Positions 1 to 13,175 of a DNA stretch of 64,000 nucleotides are shown here, piece after piece; position 1 is the stretch's first letter, and the number at the start of each line of letters is the position of its first letter. The notes under the pieces were generated by a model. It had not been told where the DNA came from, made no database searches, and saw only the letters and a program-made list of their open reading frames with translations. The stretch covers positions 79,952,135-80,016,134 of the forward strand of contig NC_082595.1 of NCBI RefSeq assembly GCF_030936135.1. The letters are read 5' to 3'. The stretch comes from Gavia stellata. Its lineage: Eukaryota; Chordata; Aves; Gaviiformes; Gaviidae. Both the position numbers and the translations under genes were made by a program.

Positions 1-110
1 ATCCTTTAATACCTCATAGAGCACAGACTTTACAACAGTAGCATGCAAGCTCTTAGGGAATGATTATACAGAGATTTGCAAAACCAAGTGATGACAATAT
101 CCATGACTAA

Positions 111-164
111 GAAAGGTGGAAAACTTTCAGTAAGAACGAAAGGTGGAAAACCTTCAGTACCCTT
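111..164. repeat. 27-bp tandem duplication
   Basis: GAAAGGTGGAAAACTTTCAG at 111 is repeated from 138 as GAAAGGTGGAAAACCTTCAG. The unit is 27 bases, present just under twice. No gene lies near it. Confidence 0.85.
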
Positions 165-668
165 GATACCTAAACTATAGTATGAGTTGCCATTCACAGC
201 CCAGTGAATTTTCTCACAGAATCAGGTTGATTTATGAACCTTACCATTGTTTCTCAGCTGTGCTGGCATGTTGAGACAGACCTAAAGTATGCTGGCCTGA
301 ACGCCCACAGTGACACTTGGGATGTCTGACTTGAAGTAACTACAGAGTCTCAAATTCAACACATTTGTAACGGTTTTATTCCGGCTCTATACACCACCAC
401 TGTTAAAGGCACTGCTTTAAAATTCATCTAGTTCTGAGCTCTAAGGAGTTCAGAGATTAAATAATTCACCATCAAAAGCAAGATGGTGCATTGAAGAGTT
501 AGAAAACATTTCAAGCAATTATTTTCCACCTTTGTATGACAGATGTGCATCTAGACTACTCATGCAACTGCAGCAGCTTGCATTTCTATATTAGTATATT
601 GTACGAACACTTTCCTGGGGCCTAGAAAAGAATTTTATGCCTCCCTCTCCTGATCTTTAGCTTATGAC

Positions 669-1121
669 TGTGTTGGGTTGACCCCAGCCAAATACCCACA
701 GAGCTGCTTGCTTACTCTCGCCTCCTGCAGGACAGGGAGAAAAGAGAAGGAAGGTGAGAAAACTTGGCAGAAACTGCACAAGCAAAGGAAAGAAAAAAAA
801 GGATTTCTTCACTACTTCCCAACAGCAGGCAGGTCCAGCCACTTCCTAGAAAGCCAGGCCTCAGCACACAAAACACTTGCTTTGGAAGACAACACCATAA
901 CTAAGAATGCCCTTTCTTCCTCCTCCTTTCCTGGAGCATTTATTGGTAAGCACATCATCATATGGTATGGAATGGTCAATTAGAGTCAGCAGCTGTTCCA
1001 GCTGTGTCTCCTCCCAATTTCTTGCCCATCCACCCCTAGCCTACTCATCTGCACAGGGCAGAACAGAAAAAAGAAAAGCCCCAATAGTGTGCAAGCACTG
1101 TACAGCAATAGCCAAAACAAG
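669..1121 (-). mobile_element. Partial solo ERV LTR, minus orientation
   Basis: Read on the minus strand, this matches the other five LTRs of the window. Shared landmarks are the terminal CAACCCAACACA, the purine-rich tract, CATACCATATGATG, and the segment around the LTR centre. Homology stops near 1121, so the LTR's 5' part of roughly 110 bases is missing or too diverged. No coding retroviral interior is attached. Because it is incomplete, no target-site duplication can be scored. Confidence 0.75.
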
Positions 1122-3886
1122 GAAGCAGGAGAAATCCTTTCAGTTAAAGTCCATTCTTTTGAATTGGTACTCACATTCACAGCTCCCCAGATTTGTTGCA
1201 AGAAGCCTTCCTCTTACTAGTGGAAATACTGGCTATATTTTGGGTAGCCACCTTGCTTTTAATTGCTCTTGTTCAATATCTCAAAAAGTCAGACCATCTG
1301 ATGATGTCCATTGCTTGACCTTTAAGACCAAAATGATTAAGATGACTGGCAGTTTTTGAAATAAGTGCTACCATCATAAATTAGATTTCAGAGGTCAAGA
1401 GATCTAACAGTTACTCATTGAAACTAAAGATATTTCCCACATGGCACTGCTACGTTAAAACTACTAGTTGTCAGTTAAGAATGAACAGTCAAGCTGTTCG
1501 CAAAGTGTGTCTTAAATAGCTCAACTAGCAACCTGTTGACCTACCTTTTTATTTTCCCCTATAAAACACTACAGACACAAAATATTCACCCTGTCCTTAC
1601 AGTCTGTGTAGATCTATAGTACAGGAAAATCCCACTTACAATCTATACTACTTTAAGTTTTAGTGCTCCAGGATAGAGTTTTGCAGGCCATTTGCCTCAA
1701 CATACTAATCAAGCTTCAGCTAGAGTAGAACACCAGAAAAAACGTAATCAAAAAGCCTCCTTAGCCACTCCATTGTAGATGAAGTACCTCAGCTTATGCA
1801 ATTGCTTAATGTAGCCATGATGGTTTAGAAACTAAAAACTAAGGCAAGGTCTTGTGTGCCCAACAGCTTCTCCAGTTTTTCACCCAACCTATAACCCAGG
1901 GATGTCCCTTCTAAAGAGGGAAACCAGTTTTGATCAGGTTACTATAGGGACAGGCGCTGTTTATCTGTAGTATCTATATGCTGTCCATATTTTTATCACA
2001 TAGGGTATTTACACAGCCACTACAAACTTTTTACCACAACAGAGTTTGTACAACTACACATCACATGAGCCTCCTATTCTTCAGGTTCTTCCTCAGCTAT
2101 GACATCCCAGATGGGCAAGTTCTACGTTAACAAGACAAAACCGGAATGAGGGCTTGACATGACTGAAGTCTACCTTAACAAATGAAGAGGGAGATCATTA
2201 ACTTTGTATTGTAATATTTTAACTTAGAATTTTGTTAACAAAAAGAAAAATCATAACACAACTTGTGAATTAGCTGGTTTTCTCCTGGAAAAGAACAGTT
2301 TCGTATTTTCCCAGAAGCTCAGATTTCATTAATTTGTACTTATTTCTGAAATAACTTAGGGAAATCAAATACATTTAAGCAATAAAGTAACAAATTAAGC
2401 AGTGGTGTAACAGACAATCCTGAGGCCAGACAAAAATGTTCGTGTGTAATCTCTGAATTCATTTCAGACTAATGACAATATGCAATATTAAACACTTCAA
2501 ATGGAAAATGTTTTAATTAATACAAATCAATTACAGCCACAGTCAAGCAGTAGGCAAAAGAAGTTACAAAATAATGTTTTCTGTGTGGGCATCAAACCAG
2601 CTGTGCTTGACTTAACCAAACAGTCAACTAAAGCTTAGTCTATAAACCTTCCTGGGTGAGAAATGTTTAACAGTAATTTGGACTGATTCAATAAACAATT
2701 TACAGTTATCTCAATTCTGTATGAAGTCAGTATCCTTATTTCTGTACACAGGAAATATTTTGTACTTAATAGAAATAGTCACAGGTTTCTTCTCATTGGG
2801 TCCTTAAACATACATTTGTTTTTCTTCAGCAAAATTATAAAAGTAATCTAGTTTATTTGCCGTATGTATTTTGCTACCCAATTAAGATGACAGACATTTG
2901 GTTTCAGAAATGAAGAGTGGACTTTAAGAATCTTGATGACCACTATTTTATGCTATTTAAAACACCTTTACATGTCAGTAGTAATGCTATTTTACCTATC
3001 AAGAACTGCATTATACAGTGCAACTCCAATCAGCCAATATTAACATGAAATACTGTTTGACCTAAGAATAAAATTACAAAAGCCATTTGAATACAAGCTT
3101 TTTACTAGAAGAGCTGAACTGCACTTCAGCAGCTTGCTGCACCACTCTGATATAAAAATATTCTTTGAGTAATTTCTTCAGTCATTTAAAATACGGATAA
3201 CTTAACTGCTTAAAAATATTTTCAGTCTCTTTCATCCTTTGCTAAAGTTAGTTTAAGGAAAAAAGCCATATGACTTGCGCTGTCCTGAAAATGACCAACA
3301 TTTATACTAGACTATATACTAGGATACTACGAAGTCCCTGAAACACTGCCTGAATGAACCAAGGAAAAAACTTCAGTAACCCAAAGGCAGATTGCTGCTG
3401 CCAAGATGAGAATCTAATATTTTTTCTTCAATATAAACTACTTCTTTTCTGTATTTGTCTACTGATGAGCCTTAAATTTCCTTTTCAGTTAATAGGTAAT
3501 TAGGTAAGGTCAGCTGTGAAAGTGTGTGCTATTATCCAAAGAAATTATCAAGACAAGGTTTTGAATGCATTAGGTCATTTTTGTGAACACCTGACACCCT
3601 TCCTTAGGATGGTCTGACATTAACAAATTAAGTAAACCTTAAAATAACTAATTCAGAATAAAAACCCACAAGGTTTATTGTGCATATTTAGTCTTACTGA
3701 CAACTGTAATTCAGTTACCTTCATAAAAAGCAGTGACTAAGTTTTGATTTGAAATCTAAACACAGAACAAGTGCAAACTTTTTGTAAGAGCTAAATGGAA
3801 AGATGGATTTGAGCTGTCATATGGCTTCACACAAATTAACATGTAATAGCCAAATTAAATGAAGAATACCAAGCAACATTTCCTGC

Positions 3887-4463
3887 TGTGCTGGGCCTGG
3901 ATGGGATGGAGCTAACTTTCTTCATAGCAGCCCGTATGGAGCTGTGCTTTGGCTTTGTAATAAAACAGTGCTGGTAACACTAATGCTTTGGCTATGGCTG
4001 GACAGTGCTTGCACAAAGGCTTTCTTTCCCACCCCCACCCCATAGGCAGGGGGGGGGCAAAAGGCTGTGAGGGGACACAGCCAGGGACAGCAGACCCCAA
4101 CTGACCAAAGGGACATCCCAAACCATATGACATGGTGCTTAGCAACAAAAGCTGGCAGAAAGAAAGAGGAGGAAGGGGGGGGACATATGTGGTTATGGCA
4201 TCTGCCTTCCCAAACAACCGTCAAATGCTGAACCCTGCTTTCCAGGACATAGCTAGACATCTGCCTGATGATGGGAAACAGCGAATGAAATTCTCTTTTT
4301 GCTTCACTTGTGTGCACAGCTTTCACCTTCCTTATTAAACTGTCATGATGTCGAGTCACAAGTCTTTCCACCTTCCTTCTGTTTTCTCCCCTTTCCATAG
4401 AACAGGGCAGTACACGGGAGGGAGGGTGGGTGTTCGGCTGCTCGATGGGGTCAACCCACCACA
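3887..4463 (+). mobile_element. Solo ERV LTR, plus orientation
   Basis: A 577-base copy starts TGTGCTGGGCC and ends CAACCCACCACA, giving TG...CA termini. It carries the family core CCAACTGACCAAAGGGACAT and the CATATGACAT block. Flanking 5-mers cctgc and ccagg are only partly alike, which suggests an old insertion. No internal retroviral genes adjoin it. It is antisense to SMAP1. Confidence 0.85.
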
Positions 4464-6659
4464 CCAGGTACTACACTAGTTTGTGTTCAGGAATTGTTTA
4501 CCAAGTTTTGAAGAGAAACTAGAAATCTATTAGATACACAGAAACAGCACTAACTGTGACATATTTAGAGTATTTAAGGAGTCTCTTATTAGAGGCCAGA
4601 CTCTTAAGAATGAAGGAAATATGTAGCCACAAGACACATTTCCTGGTATGTCTTTTAAGTCTTTAGAATTGCTAGATAACTTGTAAATTTAAGAAACAAC
4701 CAGAAGAGAGCTTTTTCCAGTTACAGTAAACTTCCATGCCAGTATACCTATTGTACAGAACACTCTCCCTACTTGCAGAAATAGCTGTGGCTACCAAAAA
4801 CCTGAGAACATTTCAAAAATTGACTTCAGCTGTTTAAAACTTACACAATAAAGAGCTTGAAAGTCATTTACATGATTTTAGACACAGGTCTTCACATAGG
4901 TTTATTTCAGCAATTTAAAAATTGGTTTGAAAAAGTTATCCATCTTCATATGACATTCTTTTATTCTAAAATGCATTTCAAAGCGTGAATTTTGTGAAAA
5001 GGCATCATTTTCACATATTCTCTGGTGAGTTGAAAGCTTTTCTCCCAACATATTTCAAAAGTCTTCCCACTTTTTCCCCTACTTTCCCCTCTTTAGGATA
5101 CCATTTTTTAAGATATTTCTCCTCCACATTATTTAAACTGGTCTAGTACCTTGCACATGCTTAATGTGCATGTATATACTCCCCTATATCCTTTACTTCC
5201 CCATCCCTGTAACTCATTCAGTTTGGACCATATGTTCTACTCCATTATATTAGAAAGTTGATTGAAGAAGCTGCAATTAACACTCACAGCACTGCTGACA
5301 CACCCTGCTAATGTAATTATAGCTGATACAACCAACTTTTTGTGGGTACAGCTGATACAGATCTTTGGGCAAGAATAACGACAGGAATGGTAACGCTGAA
5401 GCTGGTATGGTGCCTTACAAAAGGAAACGTAAGACAAAGCACGTTAGTTTTCAGAAGTCTTGGGTTTAAGTTTTATTCCAAACTGCTCAAGTTTTATTTT
5501 GCATTGGCAGATGCACAGGCCTATATCATACACTAAAAACAAGGCTTACAGGATAGTGACCACTTAAAAATGCTGAGAGGAGAAAGTGCTTTTACCTGCA
5601 TTACAAAAAACATGGAAGCCTCACATACTAACTATATATGAATCAAAGCCATCACACTGTTGTGAAACATTGCTTTAGCTCTCCTTTTGATTAGTCTGTA
5701 TAAAAATACTGCTTTAAACCTCTCAGTCAACACTCCATCCTCTACTCAGCAGAAAAAAGTTAGTGAGCAAGGTTATTACTACCAGACAAGACTGGACAGG
5801 AGTAGGTGTACCTCCCACACAAACAAGTTTAAAAAAAGAAAAGTAGTGGAGACCAGAACAAACTGAAAAGAGGCAAAAGGAAACAAAAGTACTGGGATAT
5901 GTATGACAGAACTGGGAGATGTCCACAAAGAAGCAAGTATAAGATTATTGCAGATATGACTACAAAGCAGGAGAAGGATGATGGTTGCCTCCCTTACCAC
6001 AATAATTCAGTTTCCTTCCCTCCATCAGTCCACTACCATCTATTCAGGCTACTTTAACTGCAGGTTAATAGTGAAACACTTTTTTTGCTGCAACACAAGT
6101 GCTGCCCAGTCTTACTAAACATCTCAACTTACAGGGAGCAAAAAGACATCAGAATTGGGGTAAAAAGAGCAAGCACACAGCCTGTCAATTTTATATTTGC
6201 TGTGAAAGGGAAGGGCGACTGTTTTAAATCTCAAACTGCTCTGAACTCCTTACACTATGTGCATAAAACCAGTTAGCCAGGAGACAAGTAAGTTTGAAAA
6301 AAGTTTTAAATGAAGAAACAATTAAGAAACTTGTCAAGACTAAGTTTAAACAGGGTTTGTATTACAGAGGCACTTAAAAACAAACTTAGTTTTCGCTCTA
6401 CATTCTTGCAGTCACCAGTTGGCTTCCTTCCTTGTAGAATTGCTAAGTATTACATGTAACAGAGCACTAACTGCTTTGCATTTCACTATAGTCTGTAGCA
6501 AACTTGTCTCAGGCTAACATCTTTGAAGACTTCTGACAGACTACAATTCTTCCTTTCACTCAACTGCACCCTGCCTCTCCTTTGACCATAGAGCACAGCG
6601 AAGTGACTAATTCTCTTCTGTTTCTCCAAATTCTGCTGCTGGTTGATAGACTTTATTTG

Positions 6660-6731
6660 TCAAATAACTGGCTCCATCTCGTGGAACAGCGAATCAACTG
6701 CAACAAACTCTACACGTTTCTTCTGACTCAT
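6660..6731 (-). other. CpG-retaining 23-codon mini-ORF, unassigned
   Basis: On the minus strand an ATG opens a 23-codon frame (starting MSQKKRVEFVAVDS) that ends in TGA. AATAAA follows at 6653-6658, and a T-rich run ending in AG lies upstream. The 60 bases contain four CpGs, unusual for this CpG-poor intron. An overlapping second frame stays open to a TAG at 6607-6609. I do not recognise either peptide. It could be a fragment of a retrocopy, a conserved element, or chance. Confidence 0.2.
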
Positions 6732-9700
6732 CGTGAATGGTTGCTAGCCAGTTCCTAAAAAAACTACCACTTTTTGGCCAAAAACTTAACCAAAAAGCCT
6801 CAGTAGTTGCACCTGTACGAGCATGCCCATGCAGTACTCGTTCTCTCTGCATTACTCCCCCATGCTATTTACAGTGCACAAGCATTCTGCTGCTCAAGAT
6901 TTCAATCAAATTATAAATTGATGTTTTCCAGAAATATCTGTAATTTCTCCAAGCTGAGATACAGATAAAGGTCACGACCAGAAGACAAGTATTTTTATAT
7001 CAGATACAGAGAAAAGAAGGAAAATGAGAAAGCAGCAGTTGCATTTTGTGTAATTCAACACAAGAACAGCTAAGTAACATAACACAGTCCCTCCCCTAGT
7101 GGGTACCCAGGGAAGAACAAAAGAACAAGGCAGAACTATAGTGACTCCTCTGAGTTTCCCTCCTTGAAACATAACACACTAGAAATAGGGATTAAGTCAA
7201 GGTGACACTAAAATGCTCAAAAGCAATACAATTACTATTATCCATTTTCTGTCTAATCCTGCTGCTTCAAAGACCATCTCTTATTAATGTCATTGGAGGC
7301 TGCTAACCTTATGGTTATTTCTCCCCCAAAAAAGCAGAATCACATACACCATCTCCAACCACCTTAGAGTCACAGATTCCCAGGAAAAAAAAAAAAAAAG
7401 GGAGGGGGGAATCCAACAAGAAAACACACACCACAAAAAGCTTAATTGCAATGTTAATCATGTCCACTGAATCAGTGTGATCTTCAAAACAGTAGTAAGA
7501 AGCCAGGAAGAAATACATCAGACTTTGTGAATTAAAGAACAAGTCGTCTTAGAAAGAATAAAGGTCTTGTAGCAAAGGAAACTGTGTGAGAACCACAGTA
7601 CAAGAATCTTTATTCTCAAATAAAATGTTCTTCAAGGTCGTTGAAACTTTAGCCTTTTGAGATTACTGATATGGGGCTATTTACCTGTCACTTGATTCAC
7701 TGAATCAGTTTCTGATTAAGCAGAACAAATAGCCTGAAACACATTTTTGTGTCACATCTACTCCCCCACATCAAGCTTGATTTCTTTTCCTCTACGGTAG
7801 AAGAGGCCTCCTTGCTTTACCTCCATACCCAAAGACTAGGAAAACCATGCCCGTGCAGTCTTTATGTGCTTTTCAGATGCCAAAGTCTAAGTATGCAGCA
7901 AAATACTGTTTTATATAAACAAAGGCAACAAAAGGCTGTAGCTTAAACATATCTCTAGTCTTTAGAAGTCTCTTACAGCTGGCTTAGTAAACCTGTGTTT
8001 TGATAGTCAAGGCCAGAATTTGAGAACTTAAAATTTGCTACATAAAAAAAGGTTGGAGGGAGTTCAAACAAGAGGGGCTGCTTTAGTAGTTTTAAATAAA
8101 ATCAAACTCAACAGCATGAAGTTGCACTGAAGGCAGACAGTTCAAGCAACTAAACACACTGTTCCAGAGCCCAGCTTGATAATGGCTGAGATTTGTGTGG
8201 TTCAAGGTTTATTGTAAGAACAGTGGGAAGACAAGCCTTAGAAGCATCACTTCGGTATTTTTAGCCGGTGTCTGGTAAGTGGTATAGAGTTTCAGGGACA
8301 GAGTGGCCCCAAGTTTGTCTTTTCTATCTGGATAACCATTTTTCAAGAAAGTCATCAACAAATCCATTAAACTCAGTCCTATTTGTAACTCTGAAGAGGC
8401 TATGTAGAAGTATTCTGAATGAAACTCTTCCCCTGCACAGCCTGTCCCACCTCTAGAAGTAAGAGAAATAATGTATCAAACAGTTTCAACTATTCCTCCA
8501 GCTCACTGATCCATTTGCTTCAATAGCATTGATAATTATTAAAAGCATTTTAAAAAAAATTAAGACAGCATTCCTACTTCAAGGGCTGTATAAAGCCTTA
8601 ACTAGAATGGAAGTACAGTGACATGAATGTTCCTTCAGTTCCATGTTTAAGCCACAAAATGAAGTGGCTGGCTTGATAACTACAATTCTGGAATATATTC
8701 AAGTCATACAACATTTCAAATCTCAAAAGCCGTATACAGGAAACTAAGTTAGGAATATGAAAAAACACAGCTTGTAAATCAGAGGACTGGTTAGTTACAG
8801 CTATTGGAGATATACATGTATTGTCAGTTTATTCTTGAGATGAACAGCCTTTTGCTTGTGCCAAATGGCTATTAGACCCAAAATCCAGTAAAGTGACAAA
8901 GTGAAAGAACTAAAGTTTTTTGATCTTATTAACAAACAGCCAGTTACTAAAAAAATAAAAAAAAAAAAAAATCTGAGTTTTGACTGAATCAGACTGCAAG
9001 ATGTGTGTTTTTCCAAAATAAAAAAATCATTTTACCAGACATTAGATGATGATGCTACACTGCAAATGCTAAGTTGTTAAACAAATAAAATTCAATGTTT
9101 CAAGCTCACTGTGAAGTTATATACATAGATCATTACTCTTCATGTAAAGTAATATTAAGAGAAAAAAGGAGATCAAAAATGGCTTTTGTTCCCCAAAACG
9201 CCACCAAAGCCTCCTTTTCATCTTATTTCTAAGATAACAGGATTTAAACAGAACACCTTCCTCATTAAAACACTTACTTTTAATGCCAATATCAGTTTAA
9301 CTCAGTGTTTTGTATTGAAATTTCCTTTAAAAAAAAATTCAAAGTTTGTATTCCTGACTTAGAAGTATTTCACACCACAGATTTCCCAAACCATCCCAAC
9401 ACTGCCCAGGCAAGCAGATCAGCTACTGAACTGTCAGAGAGCAGCTCCTGATCCTTGGCTGGCAACCATGCCTGCCATGCTCAGGCTTGGTTACCCAGAG
9501 CACATGCATATGTGCATGGAGAGCATATGCAGAGTACATGGGACACTGCCACAGCACTCCTATCAGCCTTGTAAGATACTAATCTGCCACAGCACACCTT
9601 TGGAAAGTAAAGTCACTGCCCTAAGAATCAGAAATGCCAGAGGTGCCAACCCTGGCACATTCGATAAGCTAGTAACTCCAGAAATCAAATTTCAATTCAG

Positions 9701-10133
9701 CTAAGGAGTAGTGCTCTAATTTTATCCTGCCTGTTCACTCGTAAAGAGAAAGACTGCTTGTGTCAGAGTTCAAGCTGCAAGAATAAGGTGTGCAAGCTCT
9801 CATTTCCTGTTAGCAGCATTTGGCACTTTCTAAAACAGACAAGATAACATAGCATGTTATAGTATTAGTAGGAAGCTTCTGGAGCTGGTCCTGACTGCAA
9901 TTTTTTCCTTGTCAGCAAGGAACTGCTAAAAGGCTTACTGTTTTAAGTGTACAATTTATATTCCCTTTATATGCAGAAATAAAAGAAAATTTGGAGAACA
10001 GTGTTTTCATAAGTTGATAGGTAAGCTTTAAGTAAAAGCATCACTGATAAGAAAAAAAAAGTGTAAATCTATGCTACTCTGTTGGGATGTAGCAAGAGCT
10101 CCCCAGTGCAGCCAGGCACAGGATAAAGGTTAC

Positions 10134-10712
10134 TGTATTGGGTCTGGCTGAGATGGAGTTTATTTTCCCCATAGCAGCCCTCATAGTGCTGTGCTTTGTA
10201 TTGGTAGCTAGAAGGGTGTTGGTAACACTCCAGTGTTTTGGCTACTGCTGTGCAGTGCTCCACAGCATCAAGGCTGTCTCTCTAACATTTGCCCCTCACC
10301 AGCAGGCTGGGCGAGGGCAAGATCTGGGGAGGGGACACAGCCGGGACAGCTGACCCAAACTGACCAAAGGGATATTCCATACCATATTATGTCTGCTCAG
10401 CAATAAAAGCTAAGGGAAGAAGGAAGTGGGGGGCATTTCTTATTTACTTTTGTCTTCTGGAGCAACCACTATGCATACTGAAGCCCTGCTTCCCAGGAAG
10501 TGGCTGGACATCACCTCCTAATGGGAAGTAGAGAATAAATCTTTTCTTTTCCTTTGCTTCCACACGCAGCCTGTGCTTTTGCTGTATTAAACTGCCTTTA
10601 CCTTGACCCATGAGGGTTTTCTCCTTATTTTCTCCCCCGGTGTCCTGCTGAGGAGGGGAGTGATAGAGCAGCGTGGTGGCACCTGGCATCCAGCCAAGGT
10701 CAACCCACCACA
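10134..10712 (+). mobile_element. Solo ERV LTR, plus orientation, with degenerate TSD
   Basis: A 579-base LTR starts TGTATTGGGTCTGG and ends CAACCCACCACA. It is flanked by gttac and gttat, a 5-base target duplication with one change. It contains the family core AACTGACCAAAGGGATATTC and an AATAAA signal near 10533. It resembles the minus-orientation copy at 13868-14405 most closely, so the two belong to one subfamily. Five-base duplications suit ERV-L-like (class III) elements; the class is inferred. Confidence 0.88.
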
Positions 10713-11217
10713 GTTATATAAACATCTGCTGCAAAAAATCTTCAGCCAGCAATTGAGTTCTTCCTTTAACAGTGATGAAAACCTCAGAAATAAGATTTGT
10801 TTGCAAGTTGTGTTTATACTATAGACTGTTTGCCATAAACAAGAATGAAAGGTTACCTTTATCTACCAGACAATGTATCTAGTAATTGCATTAATCAGCT
10901 TCCCTTTACTATTTTTACTCAAATGACTGAAGAAGAGACTGCTTAAGTAAACACTCCCCAAACTATACAACCTCTGTGCAGTCCTCAGAGACTCTGGAGA
11001 TGCTCTCCCTCGTACATTCTGTATTACAAAGCAGGTAAAAGCACCTCCATGACCTCTCTCACATGAACCTATGTTTGAAACAGATGCAGCGAGAAACCAG
11101 AGATCCAAGTCTACAGACAAGAAGCAGAGTGCCAAATTTCAGACTCTGAACTGCAGAAAGACACTGAAACTATTTGTAAAGACTGGACAGTTAGTTTCTT
11201 GTACTAGTCATCTCTGC

Positions 11218-11818
11218 TATACTGGTCTGTGGTGAGATGGAGTTTATTTTCTTCATAGCAGCCCACATGGCATTGTGTTTTGGATCTGTGAACAAAACAG
11301 TGTTGATAACACACCAATATTTTAGCTGTTCCTGAGCAGTACTTGCACAGCATTGAGGCCTTTTCTGCTTCTCAGACTGCCCTGCAGCAAGTAGGCTGGG
11401 GGTGTGTAAGAGGGTGGAAGGGGACACAGCCGGGACAGCTAACCCCAACTGACCAAAGGGATATCTCGTACCATATGATGTTGTGCTCAGCAATAAAAGC
11501 TGGAGGAAGAAGGAGGAAGGTGAGACATTTGGAGTGATGGCATTTGCCTTCCCAAGTAACCGTTAGGCATGATGGAGCCCTGCTTTCCTGGAGATGGCTG
11601 AACACCTGCCTGCCCATGGGAAGTAGTGAATTAATTCTTGTTTTGCTTTGCTTGTGCACGCAGCTTTTGCTTTACCCATTAAACTGGTAAACCCATTATC
11701 TCAACCCATGAGTTTTCTCACTCTTACCCCTCCAATTCTCTCCCCCATCCCACTGGCAGGGGTGACAAAGCAAGCAGCTATGTGGTGCTTAGCTGCTTAC
11801 TGGGATTAACCCGCAACA
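11218..11818 (+). mobile_element. Solo ERV LTR, plus orientation, with perfect TSD
   Basis: A 601-base LTR runs from TATACTGGTCTG (first TG mutated to TA) to AACCCGCAACA. It is bounded by the identical 5-mer tctgc at 11213-11217 and 11819-11823. The perfect duplication fixes both ends. The copy lies only 505 bases from the LTR at 10134-10712 in the same orientation, but each has its own target duplication. They are therefore separate insertions rather than the two LTRs of one provirus. The AATAAA expected in the 3' half is changed to AATTAA. Confidence 0.9.
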
Positions 11819-12377
11819 TCTGCATTCACTGCAAAGACTCACTCACCTACTTTCCTCCCCTACATATCATCTTCCCTCACTTCCTCTGTGGATTAAATAG
11901 ACCAGACGAAGGAGATTTTTATGCTGTACTATTCACACCTCTTACCTACAAAGACCCTATCTGCCCACCCCCAAACACTAATATATTGCAGTTAGGCACA
12001 GAAACGGCCTACCATGCAAATGCAACTCCATTCTTGGATGATCCTTGAGTTTTACTGTAACAGTATTATTAATCTTCAGAGCAGCACTTCCTGTGGACCT
12101 CACAGAATCAAGCCTTTTCCCCACTTTAAACTCCAGTGGCACGGACACAAATCCCCTGGACTTGCATGCCAGCCTAGCTACACCCCAATACTGTACTCTC
12201 CCAAAGTCTCAGCAAATGGCTCAGACCTTGGAGTGCTTCAATATTCATCCTCATAGCTGGGTTTGGGCCAATCCACAAAATACAAGGTATGTGTGCCCTG
12301 TGAGATGTTTAACAACTGCTCTTTAAAAGATATAGCTACTGTATTTCCTCAGTCAGTGAATAAAAACTATAAAATAA

Positions 12378-12678
12378 TTTAGGTGTGAATGGACTTCCTG
12401 AGGTCATTTAGGCTACCTTGGTGCTCCAATCAGATTAATTAGACCAGGCTGCTCAGGGCTTTGTTCAGTTGTCTTGAACACCTCTAAGGTACATGCCACC
12501 ACCTTTCTGAGGAAAACCAGTATTTGACCACTTCACGGTTTCAAAAGAAAGAAAGTTGTTTATATCCAGTCAGAATGCATCATGCCACACAAGGCTGAAA
12601 TGTTCTTTGCATTTTTCTAAAGGCATCTTCTTGCTTCCTGAAACTATGGCAGTCTCCTCTGAGATGATACTAAATTAC
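12378..12678 (-). mobile_element. Old CR1 LINE remnant
   Basis: Degraded CR1 3' region, recognised by GACCAGGCTGCTCAGGGC and by the later TATATCCAGTCAGAAT segment typical of CR1 3' ends read from the minus strand. It directly abuts a younger CR1 at 12681. Confidence 0.65.
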
Positions 12679-12680
12679 AT

Positions 12681-13175
12681 ATAGAAACATAGAATCATTT
12701 AGGTTGGAAAAGACCTTTAAGATCATCAAGTCTAACCATAAGCCTAACCCTGCTAAGTCCACCACTAAACCATGTCCCTAAGCTCATCATCCACACGTCT
12801 TTTAAATACCTCCAGGGATGGTAACTCAGCCACCTCCCTGGGCAGCCTGTTCCAGTGTCTGACAACCACAGAATCACAGGGGTTGGAAGGAACCTCTGGA
12901 GATCATCTAGTCCAACCCCCAACGTTCACCCTTTCAGTGAAGTTTTTCCTAACAATCAACATAAACCTCCCCTGGCACAACTTGAGGCCATCTCTTCTCA
13001 TCCTATCGTTTGTCACTCGGGAGAAGAGACCAGCAACCACCTCTCTACAACCTCCTTTCAGGTAGTTGTAGAGAGCAATAAGGTCTCCCCTGAGCCTCCT
13101 CTTCTCTAGACAGAACAACCCCAGCTTTCTCAACCGCTCCTCATAAGGCTTGTGCTCCAGACCCCTCACACAGTT
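12681..13175 (-). mobile_element. 5'-truncated CR1 LINE with a nested CR1 tail
   Basis: Starts at its 3' end with the CR1 terminal repeat (CATAGAATCATTTAGG) and reads through the 3' UTR into the end of ORF2. The minus-strand frame at 12903-13208 gives [17 protein letters not shown], the CR1 reverse-transcriptase tail. It is interrupted at 12868-12930 by a second, very short CR1 tail. It is 5'-truncated near 13175. Confidence 0.88.
12868..12930 (-). mobile_element. Minimal CR1 tail inserted in another CR1
   Basis: About 63 bases matching only the extreme CR1 3' end (ACAGAATCACAGGGGTTGG onwards) sit inside the host CR1. Removing them rejoins TGACAACC to CTTTCAGTGAAG, which is the expected continuous CR1 sequence. 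The junctions share ACC, a possible 3-base duplication. Confidence 0.8.

Noticed and set aside
3922..4464. 180-codon minus-strand frame at 3922-4464
   Set aside because: It lies wholly within a solo LTR and reads its antisense strand. Similar peptides recur in the other LTR copies by homology, not as a protein family.
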